Assembly (NCBI GenBank): GCA_964016985.1 | Contig: OZ024831.1 | Span: forward strand, 81,384,263-81,448,262 | Direction: 5' to 3' | Origin: Anodontia alba | Lineage: Eukaryota; Mollusca; Bivalvia; Lucinida; Lucinidae | DNA: 64,000 nucleotides | Shown: positions 22,636-34,244 of the stretch, piece by piece | Layout of the letters: the number at the start of each line of letters is the position of its first letter | How positions within the stretch are numbered: position 1 is the stretch's first letter | Position numbers and translations under genes: made by a program | The notes under the pieces: generated by a model | Seen by the model: the letters and a program-made list of their open reading frames with translations, nothing else | What the model was told of the DNA's origin: nothing | Database searches by the model: none

Positions 22636-22903
22636 CTGCAAAAACAGTTGATGCCAGCAGATAACCGACATGTTCGGTTGTCAAAATAACAACTGTCATC
22701 AGATAGCAGCGCTTGCCCGAACTCGCGATTTAAGCCATGGACAGAGGGAGGGGCGAGGGTATAGCTGAATAAAACTTTGGACATATATCGATCATCATAT
22801 CAAATCTAAACCAGTCCGTCGTATGGTCTGGAACATATGAGCTGTTCTAAACTCTTACATAACCGTTTAGTCCATGACGTTGACATTAAGGTCGTTGGCA
22901 AAG

Positions 22904-22917
22904 GGGGGGGGGGGGGT
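22904..22917. repeat. Poly-G tract
   Basis: Run of about 14 G on the + strand within the N-exon duplication block. It is not present at the same length in the other two copies. Confidence 0.85.
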
Positions 22918-23625
22918 GATAGTGGGGGGAGAGGGGTATTATTGCTGAATTAAATACTGGACCTATACCATTGGTCTGGAAAAGAAGCACCATTAATAAC
23001 TTTAAGTCAAGCTTTTGTCACAAGATGGCCTTTTATCGCTCACCTGACTACCAGAAAATACTTAGCTATATTACCTGAATTAAATTAGTTTTGTAGACCA
23101 AGGATATTCATTATATATTGTTGAGTACGTGAGTGTCCTCAGGATGAAACCTTGAAGAGAGCAATGTGTTGTACATATATAAGACTTTTTGAATCCAGAC
23201 AGCTGTTCTTTGCATATAATGTAGTCAAAAGTTGTCAGAACATCAACATTTTGTAAATTAGTTATTAAATTTAAATAAAAGGGAACACAGATGAATAGAT
23301 CTGAAGTAGTTGCATACATATCAAATAATAAATTTATGACAACCATCGTAGTCATTCTGTCAAGTTTGCAACTGATATCAACGAGAGCCAAGGGCGAGCC
23401 TTCTAGCTTGCGTAAAGTTGTCTTCCACTACCACTGAACTTTCAAAATTATCAACTTCCTATCTTACTGCTGTTGAAACGCATGTTGTATAATACTGAGT
23501 TTTGATGCTTCACAAACTTCACAGTATATTTTTTTTTACCTTTTTTGTATAGAAAACATGCAATTTTACTTCTGAGTTACATAAACGTTATACTTTGTGG
23601 TCTTGACAGAAAGTTTGTAAGGCTC

Positions 23626-23731
<106 letters not shown>

Positions 23732-23829
23732 ATTCTATTTGGTTCTAAATTATACCAGCAATTAGTTGATACACCGATGGGTACAAAGTAAAAGTCACCG
23801 CCCCTAATTTCAGATCTGTTTTTTACTTT

Positions 23830-24120
23830 GCTACAAAATGTATTTATGGTGTCCCTTTCCCACAAAGGTAGGCCGATATTACGGACGCATTTAATTCAAA
23901 ACTTAACACGTTCTATGGTAGGCACCAAAACCTTGCCAACCCTTAAAATGTGACTGTTTCCAGACTTATATTTCATGTGTTTGAGCCAATCCATAAAAAA
24001 CACTTATTAAACCCCTGACATTAATTTTAATATTCTTCTTAATATCTATTTAGGTTGAGAGTCTTGGTGAACGAAGCGTCTTACCAAGTAATGCTTATTT
24101 TCCATGGACTCATGATTACA
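23830..24120 (+). mobile_element. Degenerate Naiad-type 3'-end remnant (copy c)
   Basis: Shows the GTCTTGGTGA..CTTACCAAGTAATGCTTA text shared with 35830-36060, 62150-62400 and, inverted, 46230-46440. In the 35.8-kb copy the upstream part encodes an RT C-terminus. Presence in all three duplication blocks means it inserted before the duplications. Confidence 0.55.
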
Positions 24121-24437
24121 CGCCTCGGCAACATATATTTTGGTGGAGAAATAAGACAAATATCAATGTTTTTTGTTGAAAAAATGCCTTATCTGGAGCT
24201 ATGTCCACATACATAATTGGAATTATGCAGCATTGACATCAGAATCCTTTTAATAAGCGGAGACAAATGAGATTCATAAAATATCCCTTAGCTCCAGCGG
24301 AGGCGTTTTTTTGTTTTTATTCTTTTTCAAACAAAAAGTATTTTTCTTATTTGTCCACGATAACGGGTTCTAAGCACTTTTTAAAAGCACCTTAGGAGAA
24401 GCTTTTAAGGAGTAGCCATAACGTGTTTTCATGCAGA

Positions 24438-24461
24438 ATATATATATATATATATATATAT
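24438..24461. repeat. (AT)n microsatellite, short
   Basis: TATATATA run of about 24 bases. Confidence 0.9.
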
Positions 24462-24589
24462 TTGGACAAATCTCTCATCTGCATACGAGCATAGCTGTGA
24501 GAAAATAAACCTTTAAATATATGGGCCGTGTGCACTAACATTAGCATGTTTATTTGCAGTCTAATCAGGGTATTTGCTGTTCACCTTAA

Positions 24590-24870
24590 GAAACAGTAGA
24601 TCCTTGGCCTGCAAAAGTGAGCCCAAAAGTGGTCAGACAACATGGACGCCCAGCCTGATCTGTTTCTTTGCACTGGTCCTTCACCATTCGGGCCGCGTCA
24701 TGCGAAAACATGTCTTAAAGCATATGGGGACAGCGTAGGTCCACACAAGCCTGTGCTTCCACACAGTCTGATCAGGGCCTTCACTGTCCGCTAACAGAGT
24801 AACAGGATACTAAGATTTTACGAATGGAGAGCAAATGCCTGGATAAACTTTGCAAATGCATAGGATGATC
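24590..24870. repeat. Interspersed repeat with CGTCATGCGAAAAC / CTGATCAGGG text
   Basis: GGGCCGCGTCATGCGAAAAC, a CTGTGC..CACAG stretch and GTCTGATCAGGGCC resemble an interspersed repeat I associate with heterodont bivalve genomes. Borders are approximate and the class is unknown. Confidence 0.35.
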
Positions 24871-25330
24871 TGAACCTGTACTTATTGCGCATGTTTGAAG
24901 GCACATTTTGTTCGCTTGACTCGGCCACCAATGAACTTTATTGTAAGTTCTGACCTGGCTGATTCTCCCTCTTTATCATGTAAAGAAGTGAATTGGAGTA
25001 AGGGTGGAATTGGGCACCTGAATTCTAGATAATAAAAAGATATGTTTATGGATGTGTTTCAAATGACAGGAATTATCTATTTTGTCCTTTTTGTTTATTG
25101 ACTGACCCAGTTAAAGGGATAGAGCCTTACTTAGCCCGAACATAATGGATGGTGATGTTAAGCACATTGTTCCAGCGGAATACAAACTCGGGACCTTGTG
25201 ATCACAAGTCGGGAGGGCTTAACACCACACACATATCACAGAGGTTCTAAAATAAAACCATTAAATCAGCTGACTATTGATAACAGCAGAAAACATTGTA
25301 CTTTAACAACCAATAGTTGGGTGAACTTAC

Positions 25331-25461
25331 GTGTTGAGGCATTCAATGATGCATAGGAGGCAGAGAATCCCTCCTTTGCTACGCTACCGTCAGATAAAAA
25401 CACGACCGTCATGAAGTTGTAGGTCGATGTTACTACTGGTGGAGAAGTGCTACCACAGTAT
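25331..25461 (-). CDS. CUB-domain exon, C-terminal part (module b)
   Basis: A 131-bp exon between acceptor CTAATTACAG and donor GTAAGTTCAC. It starts with the last base of a split codon, then YCGS and SDGSVAKEGFSASYASLNA, the second half of a CUB domain with its fourth Cys. It ends one base into a codon (phase 1), which joins in frame to the two-base start of a 226-bp exon. Its N-terminal partner is 33802-34027, with an intron of about 8.3 kb containing a non-LTR element. Confidence 0.82.
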
Positions 25462-26288
25462 CTGTAATTAGATTTAAGACATGTTTTGACAAAACCTGCT
25501 TTCACTCATATTTGAACTGTTCACATGACCAAACTAAACAAATGTGTTTTTTTTTATTTGATTTGAAATGTTATGGCCCAGTCAACACTGTTAAGCTCAT
25601 GTCGAGCCAGCTAGTTAACTTACTCACATTTTCTGGGAGGCTTAGTCCTTAGTTAACAAGTACTTTGTGTACTTACGACAAGTGTCCTTCTTGAATCAGT
25701 AAAAGGGGTAGAATGGCCATAGGAAATATTTCATGATCGATCTCTAAAAATGTTATCTGGCCAACCTATGAGTCGCACCTTCAGACCCGTTGATTTGCAG
25801 TAAGACGCGCTATCAACTAAGTTATGACTCCCGGTGAACAATTTGTCACCTTGGTGTCACCTTTCCATCTAACTTTTAATGGAGGAATTGATATTTTGCT
25901 CGCTAAGTTGACGAAATGTGTGTTCATTTGATCTTGGTTCAACTGTTCTACACTTTTGTACACCAACTGTCCATTTTTTTTTAGTTTATCAGTCACAACA
26001 ACAGTATTTCAGGCATGTAAAACCATCTCCCAGAGAAAAGTAAACAGAAAAGGAGAATGGGATAGATGAAGAAGAAAGACTCTAAATCCCTTATCTTGCT
26101 TCAAAGGGAAGACTCGTCCTGCCAAAAGCGCAGGCAGGAGGGCGCACCACCGTACCACCACTAAATGTCTAGACGAAAATGGCCTATGTATATAGCGCCG
26201 ACCCATTCACATTTTCTGGAGCTTTTAGACTTTAGGTACAGAATGCATAGCTTCTGGTAAGCCGACAAAAGTGACTATATATTTTAAG

Positions 26289-26320
<32 letters not shown>
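26289..26320. repeat. Poly-A tract
   Basis: 32 consecutive A on the + strand. Confidence 0.95.
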
Positions 26321-26322
<2 letters not shown>

Positions 26323-26734
26323 AAACGTATTCAAAGAATTAAAATCCAACTTTTTTAAAAGTCCTCCGGAAATAACAGGTGAACAAGGTGCAAAACAAAA
26401 AAGCAACCTGTGTTTAATATCTAAACAACATGCACATCCTCAGACAATGTAAAAAAATCCTTCAAATTTAAAAAGAATCGGTTGAAACCTGTAGAAGGAA
26501 TTGCAAACAAATTGCACCCGACCTATGTATACTATTCAGGCAAAATGACTAATTTCACACAAAAAGAAGTATAAAAAAACAACAAAAAAACAACAACAAA
26601 AAACTTAATCTGAAGATTGTGTCTAAATCACACGCACATCTGCCGATTATGTAGGAAATGCCTGTAAATTGTTTAAAAAAATGATCGGGTTAAAACTGTA
26701 GGAAAAGTAAGGCACACAAGACGCCCACTCTAGA

Positions 26735-26900
26735 TAAGCTATTGAGGCAAAATGACTAAGTTCACAATGTGAAAAAAGTAAAGCCAAAAGTTTCATTTGA
26801 GGTTTATATTCAAATCTAATGCTCATCTTCAGACCAGGTAGAAAATACCTGCAAAGTTTCAGAAACATCGTTTATAACCTGTAGGAAGAGTTGCAAACTT

Positions 26901-26956
<56 letters not shown>

Positions 26957-27200
26957 CTTTATGTGAAAATTACAGTGTATCAACATCTTCAGATGATGCA
27001 AAAACGCCTGCAAAGTATTCAAACTATCAGTTAAGCTATTGAGGCAAAATGACTAAGTTCATAATGTGAAAAAAGTAAAGCCAAAAGTTTCATTTGAGGT
27101 TTATATTCAAATCAAATGCTCATCTTCAGACCAGGTAGAAAATACCTGCAAAATTTCAGAAATATCGTTTATAACCTGTAGGAAGAGTTGCAAACTTCAG

Positions 27201-27231
<31 letters not shown>

Positions 27232-27317
27232 ATTTATGTATATTTATGTCACAATTACAGTGTATCAACATCTTCAGATGATGCAAAAACGCCTGCAAAG
27301 TTTTCAAACTATCAGTT
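26735..27317. repeat. Tandem duplication of about 297 bp with internal (CT)n
   Basis: TAAGCTATTGAGGCAAAATG begins at 26735 and again at 27032. Both units contain a CT run (26904-26952 and 27201-27227) and CAGATGATGCAAAAACGCCT. The homologous block near 57.4 kb has one unit, so the duplication came after the segmental duplication. Confidence 0.88.
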
Positions 27318-27956
27318 GAAATCTATGGGTGGACTTGCGCATACAATGTATGTACTATCACTGGGGAACGGAACCACGGACGCGCAAATACCATGTTCCC
27401 AACTTTTTGCGCCAAAACTTATTTTGTGGGTTCTCACTTGAAGTGTCTCAGTCAGAATATTTCAATGAAATCCCACCAGATATTTTTTGGTTCCAAAACA
27501 AATACTATTATTACTATAGCATAGCTCTAGATAAGGCGCTTTTTTTCAACCAAAAAGTTTTGGTTATTTTCTCATTTCTTGATGAAAACATATGTTGTCG
27601 GTACTTATTAGATTCGACAAAGCGCTTCTAATATGCAGCCACAATACATGTTCTTGTCAATAAATAATAAAAAAAAATATTGTGTTGATACTCCCTCTTA
27701 TCTGTTGCTATGCTATAGTTATAGTAACATGCTCTTATGCACAGTATCACAGATGTTTTCACACAAGATACTTGCACCGAGTGTGACCCATAGATATGGT
27801 AACATCCATGAGATGTGATACAGAGCTTCAGATCTCCTCATTATCTACCTTGAAAATAACCCTTAAAATTACATTTACTAGCAGCAGACACACTTTTTTT
27901 CTGAGAAACTAAAGCTAAAAGATTCAAGTTTATCATCTGCATAGTGGAAGATTCAG

Positions 27957-28036
27957 ATGAAATATCCAGCCTTATTTTCACAGAAAAAAAGTTCACATGA
28001 AATATCCAGCCTTATTTTCACAGAAAAAAAGTTTTC
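27957..28036. repeat. 40-bp tandem duplication
   Basis: ATGAAATATCCAGCCTTATT and the following 20 bases occur at 27957-27996 and 27997-28036. Opposite-strand open frames over it are artefacts. Confidence 0.9.
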
Positions 28037-28133
28037 TACTACAATTTTGAATAGCTCTTTAACCTGTTCATCGCATTTGGCTAATTCAGCAGACGACAAA
28101 TTGGTAATGTTATTCTTTTTACTATTTTTCCCA

Positions 28134-28208
28134 GAAAACTGGATTTGACAGTTCATGCTAATTGTCTACACTTGAGACAATTTGCATGAAATGTCAAATC
28201 CTGTTTTC
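28134..28208. repeat. Palindromic hairpin repeat
   Basis: Arms GAAAACTGGATTTGACAGTT.. and ..AATGTCAAATCCTGTTTTC face each other around a 7-base centre. Related hairpins lie at 50731-50792, 50842-50943 and 58584-58658, and a single arm lies near 53690. The family behaves like a short fold-back repeat or MITE. Confidence 0.7.
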
Positions 28209-28779
28209 AAAATTACACTACTGAATGTATTAAACACACAGGCCTGAACATACAGTGCAGACCCATATCTGATCAGGATCAAAACCATTTACCACTCAAG
28301 CAACAATATTTAAAAACATAATCTAGACCGTTTGCCCATTATCCAGCAATATTAAGATACAATAACCCTAGTCCTGCTTAACACTGGTAAGCATTGCCTT
28401 TGCAAACAGTGTAGATTCAGATCAGTTGGCTTCTTCAGCCAACTGATTTGGGTCTGCACCGTTTGTCATTTAGCATGCGAATAGTATCAACAACCTGATC
28501 AAGCAATCTGACTGGCTGACAATTTGAAACGGGCGTGACATCTAAATTTATTTAGCCTGGGTAAACTACATTCTCAGATGGATTTGTTTATATTTTAGGA
28601 AAAGTCTGATAACGAGTAAAGATGCTCGATATTTTAGGGTATATATGATACCTATAAGGTTTTGTTTGGGCTGCATGAAGCGAAAATATATCTAAGAGCA
28701 TAAACAGCGAAGGACCAGAGCAGTATTGGCATCGAAGCAATCTGACTATGATATTTGCTGTCTTCCTACAGAGTTATTG

Positions 28780-28970
28780 GATTCTCTAGAATATTTCAAC
28801 ACTTCTAAATATCAACAAATCACCCTGTATAAACAATCAATAATTGTAATTCAACAAATCATTGGATTATGTATGACGAATTAACAAGAATTCAAGAAAT
28901 CAATTATTGTGTAGAATGAATCAACAATCTTAAATAAAGAGATCACTGGATTCTGTATAAGGAATCAGCA
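28780..28970. repeat. Minisatellite, left part
   Basis: Imperfect units of about 35-40 bp built on ATCAACAAATCAATTATTCT..GAATGAATCAACAATTGTAA. The array resumes at 32815-33020, on the far side of an inserted minus-strand non-LTR element. The homologous array is at 59015-60090. Confidence 0.7.
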
Positions 28971-29264
28971 ATTGTTGTTGTTGTTGTTGTGTTTCTTGAA
29001 GTCCCACCGTTTCTTTCTTCGCTGCTCCCTCTAGGAGGTATAATGTCAAAATTTCGTTGTACTGTGGCTTATCCCATTTACACTACAACTGTATATGCTG
29101 TTTCTTCCCCCTACTTCAGGATCGAAGTCCAGATGCCCGTTTAAGGGCCGCGACACGCCTCCCGTGAATTTTGAATATATATTCTCTGGTATACAGTTCC
29201 AGCAACCCCAGCCTCTCTCTCCCCAGGTCGTCAATATTTAAAATATTTACGTGTCTAACGTTAA

Positions 29265-29915
29265 CTAGTCACAAACTCTGGGTCGCAGAGCTGTGTTATA
29301 TGCACTTGTTGACAGCCTGTCTCTGTAAGCTTTCTTCTCTGCCGTAAAGAGTTCACATTCACTGATAAAATGCTGTCTGGTTTCTGGGGCCAACAAACAC
29401 AACTGACAAATTGGATTCACCTCGTGCTGATTAAAGGCAGCTCGATTTGCTTGAAGAATGTATGTTCCTGTCAGTAACCTACACTTTACGTGTGCTCGTC
29501 TTGTATCATGTACATTATCTCTAACTCTTGACCATACGTGGTGACAACTGCCAATTTTCAACACATAAGAATACAAATATTTTTGTAGAATATTTGTCTG
29601 CAATGTTGGACTTCTTAAGCAGTTGGAGTCTACCGCCACAGGCATTCTGTGGTTAAATATACGTTTCCATTATTGTTTGGAAGCGGGGTTGCCGATCAAA
29701 TGAAATATTGGTGGCAGCCCATACGGTTCGAGAATACTTTGAATAATGGTGAACATACTCTTTTGGGTGATTCTCTCATGACTAGTTGTCTTTTAGCAAT
29801 TTCTAATTCAACAGGTTTTGGATTCTTAGTAATATTAACAAACGTATTCAGTTTTATGCAATACAGCTTCCAGAGGCAAGATGCCAAGCAGAATTATACA
29901 AGCAGAAGCTTGTAA
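29265..29915 (-). pseudogene. Non-LTR C-terminal region, minus strand
   Basis: 29265-29645 encodes RLLTGTYILQANRAAFNQ and CQLCLLAPETRQHFISEC, a C-terminal Cys/His motif typical of non-LTR ORF2 proteins. 29696-29887 encodes the preceding RT connection region (ELEIAKRQLVMRESPKRV), separated by a frameshift or stop. Confidence 0.65.
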
Positions 29916-30031
29916 ATCCTAAATTTGTTTCAGGCATTTTTTCATTTATTTATTTATTTTTATTGTTTTTTATTTTTATATAATTTTTTTTAATTTCTCT
30001 AGATTCTCAATGGCTTTCCTTTTAAGCAATT

Positions 30032-30352
30032 GGACTTTAAACCCCCCGGTGGTTTTCTCTACCGACCGTTCTAAGGCGGTGGTCCCGGTGTTAGTCTTAC
30101 TCTTTGTTGCTTTGTGGTTTATTCTACGAGGCGATTTGTTGTATGTCCGTGTGTCATTTTGTTCTTGTGTTTTTCAGTCCGTTTAGTATTGCGATTACCT
30201 CGCTTGGGGAAGAGAGAGCTAATCTTAGTGCTTTTCGTACGTTTGTTCGGTTTGTGCTTGTTTAGATTTGTCGGTCTCCTCTTTCTCTTCGGATCTGGGA
30301 AGGGCTGCGGTTTGTGATTGTGGCACTCCCATGACTTTTCTCTTACCTTTTT
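30032..30352 (+). mobile_element. Naiad 3'-UTR fragment (a)
   Basis: Matches the 3' UTR of Naiad-A (TTTAAACCCC..GGTGG, GACCGTTCTAAGGCGGTGG) through its terminus CTTTTCTCTTACC and a T-run. It lies inside the RT gene of the minus-strand non-LTR element, between LLYG-region text (30353-30530) and the C-terminal part. Confidence 0.82.
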
Positions 30353-30530
30353 TCAAGTCCGTACAACAGTCTAGGGATAACAAAAATTGTCCAAATATGC
30401 CCTTTCTGAGCGGTCTGCACCCCTTTTCTCCATGAAGCCTTGCCCCAGTTAATGAATAGGCAGTCTTGCGACCCAGCGAAATTCTACCAGTTATGTCCAC
30501 TGTTCCAGAAGTATCCCTTACAATGCCTTA
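30353..30530 (-). pseudogene. Non-LTR RT fragment between two Naiad insertions
   Basis: On the minus strand it reads MDITGRISLGRKTAYSLTG and ARLHGEKGCRPL, the conserved region after the RT palm in L2/CR1-like ORF2 proteins. It joins the RT text at 31240-31624 across Naiad fragment (b). Confidence 0.65.
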
Positions 30531-30539
30531 ATGTGTAGC

Positions 30540-31240
30540 GGAGTTTATGCCTAGTTGTCAACCCAATCATTGTTGATGGCTATGCTTCACTCTTTTAATT
30601 GCACGACGGCGGTTCGGGCCTCAGATTCAATGACGGCCTCTTCGTAAAACTTTAACCAGTGGGTTGGGGCTTGACGATATGTCTTTGGCTTGGCCCGCCT
30701 TGGTTCAACTATTAGTTTTCATTTACTCTGGCATACAGTAGAATTAGCCATGAGTACTCGTCTTTGTTTATTATAGTGATTAATTTGATTTTTATGTTTT
30801 TGCTTTGATGTATTGACTGAGTTTGGAGCCTTTATGCGAACCGAATTTTATGTATTTCTGTATTAAGAGTAGGATCGGGAACCAGGGTGAAGTTAGCTAG
30901 CTGTAAAAGTGCTTTAAACCCCACGGTGGTTTGCTCTACCGACCGTTCTAAGGCGGTGGTCCCGGTGTTAGTCTTACTCTTTGTTGCTTTGTGGTTTATT
31001 CTACGAGGCGATTTGTTGTATGTCTTTCTGTGTGTCATTTTGTTCTTGTGTTTTTCAGTCCTTTTAGTATTGCGATACCTCGCTTGGGGAAGAGAGAGCT
31101 AATCTTTTCGTACGTTTGTTCGGTTTGTGCTTGTTTAGATTTGTCGGTTTCTTCTTCCTCTTGGGGTCTGGGAAGGGCTGCGGTTTGTGATTGTGGCACT
31201 CCCTGGACTTTTCTCTTACCTTTTTTGTTACATTAACTTT
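30540..31240 (+). mobile_element. Naiad 3'-end fragment (b): ORF end, SECIS-like hairpin and 3' UTR
   Basis: Begins in the ORF end (GTTGTCAACCCAATCATTG) and continues through the ATGAC..AAAA..TGAC hairpin (30630-30675) to the terminus CTTTTCTCTTACC and a T-run at about 31226. It is collinear with Naiad-A positions 39870-39190. Same orientation as fragment (a) but a separate insertion. Confidence 0.85.
30630..30675 (+). promoter_or_regulatory. SECIS-like hairpin in Naiad fragment (b)
   Basis: ATGAC at 30630-30634, AAAA at 30646-30649 and TGAC at 30672-30675. TGAC/TGAC gives the tandem G-A pairs of the SECIS quartet. GGCCTC above it pairs (with wobbles) with GGGGCT, and 11-12 bases separate ATGA from the loop adenines, as in known SECIS elements. 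Function not tested. Confidence 0.5.
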
Positions 31241-32368
31241 ATTTCCCGAAAGGTAAATGTCCATTTCCAGATCTTGTCTTTTCCTGTAGCTGTACAAGAG
31301 AGTATGACTTTTGGTAGGATGAACACATTATCGTTCACGGTTTGCACTATTTTCTACATCCAATACTATCATTTGCATGTCTGACTGACTTTGTGCCAGT
31401 AGGGCCACATCGTCGGCAACTGTTATATGTGGTGTGCCGATAAAACCTACCTTCATTCTAGAGTACTTGTTCTCAAGCTGCAACAACAGTGGAATATTAT
31501 ACCTTTTGTAATACCCCAATGAAAGAACTCCACCCTGTCTAACTCCCTGTTTTTTATCAATTGGATCTGAGAGTTCAACAGCCCATTTGATCCTTGGGGA
31601 GTAGTTCGAATAAAGATCTTTCAACAGTAGTCAGTCGTTGCCATGAACACCATCCAGGTACAGTTTCCGTAGTAGTGAGTTATGATCCACCACATCGAAC
31701 GCTTTTTGTGTATCTAAGGTTGTCAGGAATAAACTCTGCTTGTAGTTGGCTGCTTTTAGAATACATGCAGACAGAATCAGTGCTACATTCATCGATGAGC
31801 ATCCTAAAGTGAAACTTTTCTGCAATTTTGACAGTGTCTCTTGATATATAGCATTATGCCTATTGTTGAGAATATGTTCAAGTATTTTGAGCAAAATTGG
31901 GATAACTGTAATACCTCTGTAGTTGTCAGGATTACTAGGATCCCCTTTCTTGGAGACAGGAGTCAGAATACTTCAGTACAACTGAGACAGTTTTGGATCA
32001 ATGAGTTCAGAAAACTCGTGAAGAAATCTGTGAGTTCAAAGCTCGCCAGCTTCAAATATTCACTCGTAAGACCCGTTATGTCCACAGCCTTGATATTATT
32101 TAGCTGCTTCAGGGCTGCCCAAACTTCAAATTCAGTGATGGGTAAAATGGCAGAGTTTTCCTCTCTGTGGGGCACAAAATTGCCGCAACTTCCACCATGC
32201 CAGACGGGATGCTTTGACAGTGTGGTATATCCTGCTGGACCATGGCCTAGCCCTGAACTCTTTCACGATTATCTCTGGCTTGAACATCGGGACACTGTAG
32301 AGAGTTGCCTGTTTTAACACAGCGCTGGGGTGACTAAGGGGTAGAAATATATATATACTGCCGGTCAA
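31241..32368 (-). pseudogene. Non-LTR reverse transcriptase, minus strand, frameshifted
   Basis: From high to low coordinate: 31963-32175 (RT fingers, VWAALKQLNNIKAVDITGL), 31631-31894 (motif A, LDTQKAFDVVDHNSLLRKLY), 31328-31624 (motif B QGVRQGGVLS; motif C VADDVALLA), then 31064-31330 (YSYRKRQDLEMDIYLSGN). Frames change between pieces. The pattern fits L2/CR1-like elements and differs from the + strand array family. Confidence 0.72.
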
Positions 32369-32610
32369 ATTTGGTAAGAATGTGTCAAAAGGCAGTCAAT
32401 GTTCTTGAACTGAGTATTGGTACATGCTAGTATCACATCTGTCCCATATTGGTTAAGAGACTATTTTGCAGTATGTTTATGCGCATCTTTAACATAAAAA
32501 CTTAGAGTTTCCAACACTGTAATATGATCTTAGGTATTGGTTGTATTACTTGCCACTCTAGCATCAATCAAGATCATACTACCATCGGGACTGGAGAGAA
32601 AAAATTCAAT

Positions 32611-32799
32611 TTAGGCCTTATGTGATTTGTTGGGATGAAAGAATATGTCAGCACTTCCCTGTTTGTACACAAGATTAAAGAATGTGTTAGCACTTTCCTG
32701 TTTGTACACAAGATTATTTGAATCCATTAATTCCTTCAAGAGGGCATCCTGATTATCCCCCTTGTGAATCCAGAAATGAAAGTCTATAGAATGAATCAA
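32611..32799 (-). pseudogene. Possible upstream part of the minus-strand non-LTR ORF2
   Basis: A 62-codon frame with an internal duplication (NLVYKQESANTFF / NLVYKQGSADIFF) just before the minisatellite resumes. It is probably the 5'-truncated start of the inserted element. No endonuclease motif is certain. Confidence 0.3.
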
Positions 32800-32814
32800 A
32801 TGTTTTTATTGTAA

Positions 32815-33020
32815 AAAAAGGTCAACAAATCAATTATTCTGTTGAGTAAATTCACACATCAATTTTCTTGAACCAACAAATCAATTATTCTGTTATTCTT
32901 GAATCAAAATTTCTATATCAACAAATCAATTATTTTGTAGAATAAATCAACATTTGTAAATCAATAAATTAATTATCTATTAGAATGAGCCAACAACTGT
33001 AAATCAACAAATCAATTATT
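32815..33020. repeat. Minisatellite, right part
   Basis: Continues the AACAAATCAATTATTCTGT-type array from 28780-28970 after the non-LTR insertion. Confidence 0.7.
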
Positions 33021-33263
33021 CTGCCAATGATACAAAAGACAGCAAAGGCCCTCTGAGACAGTGCAGATGTGCAGGAAGCGCCTTGACAATCCGCTTCTAC
33101 TGAATACCCACAACATGTTTTCATGGAAATATAAGGCAACAGTCTATAGATCCAGATAAGAGGGATATCTACATTATATTTTTCTATTTTTCTTGTACAA
33201 AAATATATGCTATGGATACTCATTAGAAGCGCCTTATCGAAGGGCTTCTAATGAGTCCATCAA

Positions 33264-33397
<134 letters not shown>

Positions 33398-33801
33398 TTC
33401 ATAAAGAAGTACGAAAGAATTCACTACTATAAGGTTGAAAAAGTGCCTTATCTGCTGCTATGCTATAAATACTTTTTAGTTGAAAAAGTTTCCTTATCTA
33501 GAGCTATAGTTTATTCTGCGTACCGTAATAACCCTAAATATTGGGACAGATAGGCTTGTGCAAGTAGAACGCAGCGTCCTATCAGGGTGTACATTGTTTG
33601 CCACTTATCCAGCACAGAGCCACAGAGATCAGTGTCCAGTCAAGGTGTACACTGTTTGCCACCCATCCAGCACTATTTTAGACACATCAACAGGTAATGG
33701 AACAGACTTTCTAAAATTATAGGACAAAAAAAGTGAGCAGTCAAGGTGCGCCAATAATTAGGGTAAATACGGTTAGTAAGTCACTGGATTGTAATACGTA
33801 C

Positions 33802-34027
33802 TTTCCCTTACGGCTTGACGAATCAGCACTAGAGCTATCGTAGACGCTGATAGAGTCATACTGACAGGTAGAAGCGCTTTCTATACTAAAATTGTGGAAT
33901 GTGATTCTGACCACCAGTCCAGGATCAACACGAATGTTCCACGTACAGTTCAATAGATGGGGATAGGTGTTAGGATGGCCAGGACTTGTGATAATTCCTG
34001 TCGGGTCTGTCAGAAGACCACTACAAC
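33802..34027 (-). CDS. CUB-domain exon, N-terminal part (module b)
   Basis: A 226-bp exon with acceptor CTGTTATTGCAG and donor GTACGTATT. It reads CSGLLTD, then ITSPGHPNTYPHLLNCTWNI, RITFHNFSI and CQYDSISVYD. The upstream ATG region seen at the 22.7-kb copy is shifted out of frame here by 4 bases, which supports an internal exon over a first exon. It ends two bases into a codon and completes Lys with the first base of exon 25331-25461. Confidence 0.82.
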
Positions 34028-34244
34028 CTGCAATAACAGTTAATACCAGCAGATAACAGACATGGTCAGTTGTCAAAATAAAAAAGAGCTGTCATTAGAC
34101 AGCAGAGCTCGCCCGAACAGGTGATTTAAGGCCATGGACAGAGAGAGCGTGGAGGGTATTGCTGAATTAAACGTTGAATCTATATCTTCCATCTATCAAT
34201 TAGAAAACGTCAGTATGGTCTAGAAAATATAATATATTCAAAAA

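Larger units (their letters stand above)
24870..28990. repeat. Segmental duplication, C-exon block copy b
   Basis: Matches 55700-59360 in the same order: GCATGTTTGAAGGCAC, the 131-bp CUB exon, A-rich intron text, a CT repeat, the stretch starting CATACAATGTATGTACTATC, a hairpin and a minisatellite. Lengths differ by local repeats and insertions. Confidence 0.78.
28971..32799 (-). mobile_element. Minus-strand non-LTR retrotransposon (L2/CR1-like), 5'-truncated, with nested Naiad fragments
   Basis: The (CAA)n tail at 28972-28992 marks its 3' end on the minus strand. RT pieces occur in the expected order from high to low coordinate (32175 to 29265). It splits the minisatellite and is absent from the homologous site in the 59-60 kb block, so it inserted after the segmental duplication. 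Two Naiad-type 3' fragments (30032-30352 and 30540-31240) lie inside. Clade assignment is tentative. Confidence 0.7.

Noticed and set aside
22406..22699. First exon with signal peptide starting at ATG 22699
   Set aside because: The two sister copies lack an in-frame start there, while all three keep an AG acceptor right before CSG; an internal exon fits better, though it is not excluded for this copy.
25190..25240. tRNA-like text CTCGGGACCTTGTGATCACAAG (also 56130-56165)
   Set aside because: Too short and degenerate to call a SINE; it lies in both duplicated blocks and may be a remnant.
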